In this document: positions 33,498 to 36,664 of the stretch, one piece after another
Layout: the number at the start of each line of letters is the position of its first letter
Numbering within the stretch: position 1 is the first letter of the stretch
DNA from: an uncultured Clostridia bacterium
Lineage (GTDB): Bacteria > Bacillota > Clostridia > Oscillospirales > Acutalibacteraceae
Direction of reading: 5' to 3'
Length of the DNA stretch: 36,664 nucleotides
NCBI GenBank assembly: GCA_945912145.1
Contig: CAMEBF010000019.1
Coordinates: 1-36,664, forward strand
Notes under the pieces: model-generated
Seen by the model: the letters and a program-made list of their open reading frames with translations, nothing else
Told to the model about the DNA's origin: nothing
The model's database searches: none
Translations under genes and position numbers: made by a program

Positions 33498-33574
33498 TGG
33501 CCCGCCCGGAGGGATTCGAACCCCCGATCTTCAGAATCGGAATCTGCTGCGTTATCCAACTGCGCCACGGACGG
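33498..33574 (-). tRNA. tRNA-Arg, anticodon CCG, CCA encoded
   Basis: 77 bases on the minus strand. Acceptor stem CCGTCCG with CGGGCGG (one G-U), discriminator G and encoded CCA. D-arm GCGC-AGTTGGATA-ACGC, with a C-A mismatch as its last pair. Anticodon loop TTCCGAT gives anticodon CCG, which reads CGG arginine. The anticodon stem GCAGA/TCTGA ends in a G-A mismatch at 27-43. T-arm GGGGG-TTCGAAT-CCCTC. The two mismatches are mild and the molecule looks functional. Confidence 0.92.
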
Positions 33575-33584
33575 AAATATGGCT

Positions 33585-33626
33585 CGTAATGCGTAAGCGT
33601 TTTTACGCATTACGGCGTTTTTTTTT
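33585..33626 (+). terminator. Rightward terminator facing the tRNA-ychF transcript
   Basis: CGTAATGCGTAA (33585-33596) and TTACGCATTACG (33603-33614), a perfect 12-bp stem, followed on the plus strand by GCG and nine T. On the minus strand no T run follows the hairpin. It is therefore oriented against the leftward genes on either side, although no rightward gene precedes it within 1.8 kb. Confidence 0.65.
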
Positions 33627-33631
33627 ACATT

Positions 33632-34726
33632 TTATACATTAAAGCGGAACAGAACGATGTCGCCGTCCTGCATGACGTACTCTTTTCCCTCGCTGCGGAC
33701 AAGACCTTTTTCTTTCGCCACCGTCATCGAGCCGCACGCCATGAGATCGTCAAACGAGACGACTTCGGCACGAATGAAGCCCCGTTCAAAATCCGAATGA
33801 ATCTTGCCGGCAGCCTGCGGCGCCTTTGTCCCTTTTTTGATCGTCCATGCCCTCACTTCCGGCTGACCGGCCGTCAGGTACGACATCAGTCCCAATAAAT
33901 CATAACTCTTTTGAATGAGTAAGTCAAGCCCCGATTTTTCAATTCCCAATTCGGAGAGGAACATTTCTTTTTCGTCTTTTTCCAGAGACGCGATCTGCGC
34001 TTCGAGTTCCGCGCAAATCGGGAGCACCTCTGCGCCCTCTCCCTTTGCCAGTTCGCAAACAGCCTTGTAGCCCGCGTTGGCTTCAATGTCGGCGGCGAAA
34101 TCCTCTTCGCTCATGTTGCAGGCGTAAATGACGGGCTTTGCGGTGAGCAGCGCAACCGTGTCGAGCAGGGCTTTTTCGTCCTCATCGACCTCAATCGCTC
34201 TGGCGCATTTACCCTCTTCAAAGGCTTCACGGACGCGCTTGAAAAACGCCACGTCCTTTGCAAGCGACTTATCGCCTTTCATCGCCTTGGAATCCTTATC
34301 GATCCGGCGGTCGAGAATTTCCATATCGGAGAGAATCAGCTCGTAATTGATCGTTTCGATGTCACGGACGGGATCGATGCTGCCGTCGACATGAACGATG
34401 TCGCTGTTTTCAAAGCATCTTACGACGTGAATGATCGCGTCCACTTCGCGGATATGGGACAGGAATTTATTGCCCAGACCTTCACCCTGCGCGGCACCTT
34501 TGACCAAGCCCGCGATGTCCACAAATTCGATGACGGCAGGCGTCAGCTTTTCGGGGTGATACATCTCGGCAAGTTTGTCCAGCCGGGCGTCGGGAACAGC
34601 TACGACGCCGACATTCGGCTCGATGGTGCAGAACGGATAGTTTGCCGACTGCGCGCCTGCGTTCGTCAGCGCGTTAAAGAGCGTGCTTTTCCCGACATTG
34701 GGAAGTCCTACGATACCTAATTTCAT
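33632..34726 (-). CDS. ychF: Obg-like GTPase/ATPase YchF (OLA1 family)
   Basis: 364 residues from the ATG at 34726, where GGGAG lies 7 bases upstream; an upstream ATG at 34756 would add ten residues foreign to the family. P-loop GLPNVGKST (7-15); switch regions [12 protein letters not shown] and [17 protein letters not shown]; the G4 motif is NMSE in place of NKxD, as expected for this ATP-preferring family; a coiled-coil region and a C-terminal TGS domain ([14 protein letters not shown]...[11 protein letters not shown]) follow. YchF binds ribosomes and takes part in stress and translation control. It is preceded by its own promoter and followed leftward by tRNA-Arg. Confidence 0.96.
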   Translation of the reverse strand: MKLGIVGLPNVGKSTLFNALTNAGAQSANYPFCTIEPNVGVVAVPDARLDKLAEMYHPEKLTPAVIEFVDIAGLVKGAAQGEGLGNKFLSHIREVDAIIHVVRCFENSDIVHVDGSIDPVRDIETINYELILSDMEILDRRIDKDSKAMKGDKSLAKDVAFFKRVREAFEEGKCARAIEVDEDEKALLDTVALLTAKPVIYACNMSEEDFAADIEANAGYKAVCELAKGEGAEVLPICAELEAQIASLEKDEKEMFLSELGIEKSGLDLLIQKSYDLLGLMSYLTAGQPEVRAWTIKKGTKAPQAAGKIHSDFERGFIRAEVVSFDDLMACGSMTVAKEKGLVRSEGKEYVMQDGDIVLFRFNV

Positions 34727-34786
34727 GTTGTTCTCCCATCTTTTCTTCGGGGACATTTTTCGTTCGTCCGATTTTCACTAAACTTT

Positions 34787-34815
34787 ATTATAACATACTT
34801 TTCCGCAGATTGCAA
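34787..34815 (-). promoter_or_regulatory. Sigma-A promoter of ychF
   Basis: On the minus strand TTGCAA (34810-34815), a 17-base spacer and perfect TATAAT (34787-34792), about 60 bp before the ATG. Confidence 0.6.
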
Positions 34816-34938
34816 CTGTTTTTATGGAATGCGGACGCGCCCATGGGTAATTCTGTGGAGCTTTTTTTGAGCCCGCCCATCGCGCGGCGATACCGCTTGT
34901 CGTATCGTTACAGTATACGGCAAAACGGTGCGGTTGGT

Positions 34939-36228
34939 TCAGTCGTTCTTCGGAAAATCAGGGAGAAGACCGCGCCTGAGCATCTCCTGCGCCGCCAGCA
35001 GGATGCCGATTTTTCCGCTGTGGAAATTCAGTCCGCCCTGCATCCAGACGGCAAACGGCTCGCGCAGCGGCGCGTCGGCGGAAAGCTCGATGGACGAACC
35101 CGACGTGAACGCACCTGCCGCCATGATGACTTGGCAGGGGTAGCCGGGCATATCCCACGGTTCGGGCGTGACGTAGGAGTCAATCGGCGAACCTTTTTGC
35201 AGTCCCTGACAAAAAGCGATCAGGTTTTCGCTGTTTCCGAGCCGGATTGCCTGAATGATATCGTGTCTCGCATCGTCGCTCTTCGGCGTTGTCTCAAAGC
35301 CGAAGCCCTCAAACAACGCGGAGGCGAACACGGCGGTCTTGAGTGCCTCGCCAACAACGTGCGGCGCATGGAAAAAGCCCATGAGAATCTCCCGTGTGCT
35401 GCCGAGCGTCGCGCCGACTTCACGACCGAGAGACGGCGTCGTCATGCGGTAGGAGCACAGCTCGATGAGGTCCTTGCGTCCTGCCATATAGCCGCCGCAT
35501 TTGGCGATGCCGCCGCCGGGATTTTTAATCAGACTGCCAACAATGAGATCCGCGCCGACAGCCGTCGGCTCCGTTTTTTCGACAAATTCGCCGTAGCAAT
35601 TATCGACCATCACGATGGCGTCGCTGTTTTCCTTGACAACGCTGACCGCTTCGCCGATGGCGGCGACGGAAAGAGAATCGCGCAGCGTGTAGCCTCTCGA
35701 ACGCTGCAAATAGACCAGTTTGACGGAATTTTCCGTCAGCGCTTTTTTGACGGCCGCTAAATCAAGATGGCCGTTTTCGTCGAGATCGACCTGCTTGTAC
35801 GTGACGCCGTAATCGGCAAGTGAGCCTTGACCGTTTGCGCCGTCCATGCCGATGACGGGACAGATGGTGTCGTACGGTCTGCCGGTAATGCAAAGCATTG
35901 TGTCACCGGGACGCAGCATAGCGAACAGCGCGATGCCGAGCGCGTGCGTGCCGCAGGTAAAGCTGTAGCGGATGAGCGCGTCCTGGGCGCCGAAGCAGTC
36001 GGCAACGATCGCATCGGCGGTTTCGCGTCCGTTGTCTCCGTAGCCGTAGCCCGTCGAGCCCCAGAGCTGCGTCTCGCTGACGCGGTGGCGGATAAACGAA
36101 CGCAGCACCTTTTGCTGGTTGTGCTCCGTTACGCTGTCGATGGCGTCAAAGGCAGGTTTGCATTTGGCAAGCGCGTTGTCGGCGGCTTTCGTAAGCGCGG
36201 GATCGAAGTCAAAAAATGATGATTCCAT
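34939..36228 (-). CDS. Methionine gamma-lyase-family PLP enzyme (YnbB-like)
   Basis: 429 residues from the ATG at 36228, which has AAGGAG 8 bases upstream; longer starts lack this. It is a fold-type I PLP enzyme of the family annotated as methionine gamma-lyase or aluminium-resistance protein (B. subtilis YnbB). LWGSTGYGYGDNGRET is the N-terminal signature; VDNCYGEF (208-215) holds the PLP-ring aspartate D209; the PLP lysine is K235 in GSLIKNPGGG; GGYMAGRKDLI follows. The true substrate is uncertain: cleavage of a sulfur amino acid is inferred from the fold. In many Bacillota it sits near hfq or miaA, which are absent here. Confidence 0.92.
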   Translation of the reverse strand: MESSFFDFDPALTKAADNALAKCKPAFDAIDSVTEHNQQKVLRSFIRHRVSETQLWGSTGYGYGDNGRETADAIVADCFGAQDALIRYSFTCGTHALGIALFAMLRPGDTMLCITGRPYDTICPVIGMDGANGQGSLADYGVTYKQVDLDENGHLDLAAVKKALTENSVKLVYLQRSRGYTLRDSLSVAAIGEAVSVVKENSDAIVMVDNCYGEFVEKTEPTAVGADLIVGSLIKNPGGGIAKCGGYMAGRKDLIELCSYRMTTPSLGREVGATLGSTREILMGFFHAPHVVGEALKTAVFASALFEGFGFETTPKSDDARHDIIQAIRLGNSENLIAFCQGLQKGSPIDSYVTPEPWDMPGYPCQVIMAAGAFTSGSSIELSADAPLREPFAVWMQGGLNFHSGKIGILLAAQEMLRRGLLPDFPKND

Positions 36229-36267
36229 AAGAAAGCTCCTTATTCCCGAAAAACGGGATAAAATCTC

Positions 36268-36296
36268 AAAAAACATCACGATACTTTTGTACCGTG
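36268..36296 (-). terminator. Leftward terminator insulating the toxin-antitoxin module
   Basis: On the minus strand CACGGTAC (36296-36289), AAAA, GTATCGTG (36284-36277, one mismatch), then ATG and six T. It lies directly upstream of the antitoxin -35 box and is repeated exactly at 36610-36638. It could also be an operator, being a near-palindrome at a promoter. Confidence 0.6.
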
Positions 36297-36298
36297 AC

Positions 36299-36327
36299 TT
36301 GACAAGATAAAGTTTTTGTACTATAAT
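36299..36327 (+). promoter_or_regulatory. Consensus sigma-A promoter of the antitoxin RNA
   Basis: TTGACA (36299-36304), exactly 17 bases, TATAAT (36322-36327). Both boxes are perfect consensus, the strongest promoter in the window apart from the presumed rRNA pair. Confidence 0.85.
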
Positions 36328-36333
36328 AAAGCC

Positions 36334-36420
36334 AAGAGGTAACCGTTAAAAGCGGTTAGCCGAGAATGGTTGTTTTATAAATAACCGTCCCTAAGCCAGA
36401 CAGGGGCGGTTATTTCTTTC
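36334..36420 (+). ncRNA. Putative type I antitoxin RNA
   Basis: Predicted transcript of about 87 bases from the consensus promoter to the terminator at 36379-36415. Its first half folds into a TAACCG-CGGTTA hairpin. Its 3' end is complementary to the last codons, stop codon and 3' region of the opposing toxin mRNA, the arrangement of B. subtilis RatA/TxpA and SR4/BsrG pairs. No open reading frame with a ribosome site is seen in it. Expression and function are inferred. Confidence 0.65.
36379..36415. terminator. Shared terminator of toxin mRNA and antitoxin RNA
   Basis: AAATAACCGTCCC (36379-36391) and GGGGCGGTTATTT (36403-36415) pair over 13 bp with one G-U; the loop is 11 bases. On the plus strand CTTTC follows. 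On the minus strand the hairpin contains the toxin stop codon (TAA, 36412-36410) and is followed by ATAAAACAACC, with no clean T run. Confidence 0.72.
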
Positions 36421-36493
36421 TGATGGTTACGGTAATGGATTTTGTATCTTTATGTAACACAAAGACAAGCAAAAAGATCAATACTTTCGCCAT
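36410..36493 (-). CDS. Putative type I toxin, 27-residue membrane peptide
   Basis: The peptide starts MAKVLIFLLVFVLH and ends in a polar basic tail with IRKK: one short transmembrane helix plus positive C-terminus, the usual build of type I toxins (TxpA, BsrG, Fst classes). Ribosome site GAGGTG lies 7 bases before the ATG. A consensus promoter lies 62 bp upstream and the mRNA would have a leader of about 55 bases. The stop codon lies inside the terminator hairpin shared with the antitoxin RNA. I recall similar peptides followed by AAATAACCGCCCC hairpins in many Clostridia. Toxicity is inferred. Confidence 0.7.
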   Translation of the reverse strand: MAKVLIFLLVFVLHKDTKSITVTIRKK

Positions 36494-36554
36494 AGGGCAT
36501 CACCTCGCTTTCGCTTGGTGTGCTAACCGCTTCTGTTGCCTCTTGACCTTCGTT

Positions 36555-36583
36555 ATCATAACATGAATGTCGCTTTCTGTCAA
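36555..36583 (-). promoter_or_regulatory. Sigma-A promoter of the putative toxin mRNA
   Basis: On the minus strand TTGACA (36578-36583), 17 bases, TATGAT (36555-36560). The predicted start is near 36548. The mRNA's first bases (CAAGAGGCAAC, then AAGCGGTTAGC) repeat those of the antitoxin RNA. Confidence 0.78.
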
Positions 36584-36664
36584 TAGAGTTGCCCTGCTTT
36601 GCAACGCAGAAAAAACATCACGATACTTTTGTACCGTGACTTGACAAGATAAAGTTTTTGTACT

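Larger units (their letters stand above)
36268..36664. repeat. Direct repeat: second toxin-antitoxin copy starts at the right edge
   Basis: Bases 36268-36322 and 36610-36664 are identical over 55 bp, 342 bp apart. They cover the leftward terminator, the antitoxin -35 box and the spacer; the window ends at the first base of the second -10 box. The module is therefore probably present in tandem. Confidence 0.85.

Noticed and set aside
32611-33610. Several 60-100 codon minus-strand frames in the tandem repeat
   Set aside because: They are translations of the hairpin chain (repeating VKFASEVACGSE-like strings), frame-shifted between copies and without ribosome sites; one even crosses the tRNA.
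36450-36500. Alternative 16-codon frame starting MPYGES in the toxin mRNA
   Set aside because: Its ATG directly touches the ribosome site GAGGTG, with no spacing, and it encodes no membrane helix; the ATG at 36493 has 7-base spacing and encodes the helix.

Overview
The window is the replication-origin region of a low-to-mid GC Gram-positive bacterium (Bacillota, class Clostridia; an Oscillospiraceae/Ruminococcaceae-like relative is my inference). The evidence is the gene order dnaA-dnaN-rlbA-recF-remB-gyrB-gyrA, a divergent rsmG-noc arm, two perfect parS palindromes, sigma-A promoters of the TTGACA-17-TATAAT type, AGGAGG-like ribosome sites and the SDKRN-type domain IV of DnaA.

Layout. Bases 1-311 hold two tandem strong leftward promoters with A/T tracts upstream, probably those of an rRNA operon lying off the left edge. 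Bases 465-2436 carry a SleB-type cell-wall hydrolase, whose terminator hairpin contains a parS site in its loop, and a 357-residue relative of a two-P-loop ATPase family that has lost both P-loops; a second parS follows its stop codon. The leftward rsmG-noc pair (2525-4219) and rightward dnaA diverge at about 4300. The dnaA-dnaN gap holds the unwinding origin: degenerate DnaA boxes, a C-rich step and six DnaA-trio repeats. Then come dnaN, the RNA-binding S4 protein, recF, remB, gyrB, gyrA, an LCP cell-wall ligase and an SDR resembling fructuronate reductase, ending at a terminator at 15590.

From 15.7 kb the window becomes accessory: an AraC-type regulator cut off by a 72-bp dispersed repeat, a Cys-rich membrane protein, a tandem pair of large paralogous HTH proteins with operator-like dyads and a possible short divergent RNA, a two-gene carbohydrate-related operon, a CDF metal exporter, three exported or surface proteins (metallophosphoesterase, PPC-repeat protein, SGNH esterase), a zinc-ribbon miniprotein, a GH20 hexosaminidase, an undescribed 43-residue peptide gene, comF, a 307-bp hairpin-rich tandem repeat (2.5 copies), tRNA-Arg(CCG), ychF and a methionine gamma-lyase-like PLP enzyme.

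The right edge (36268-36664) carries what looks like a complete type I toxin-antitoxin module: a 27-residue membrane peptide gene, an opposing RNA overlapping its 3' end, consensus promoters for both, and the start of a second tandem copy. This module, the 307-bp repeat, the HTH pair with its divergent short transcript, the 43-residue peptide and the parS/Noc arrangement are the items most worth a second look. All statements come from reading the sequence; no search was run.
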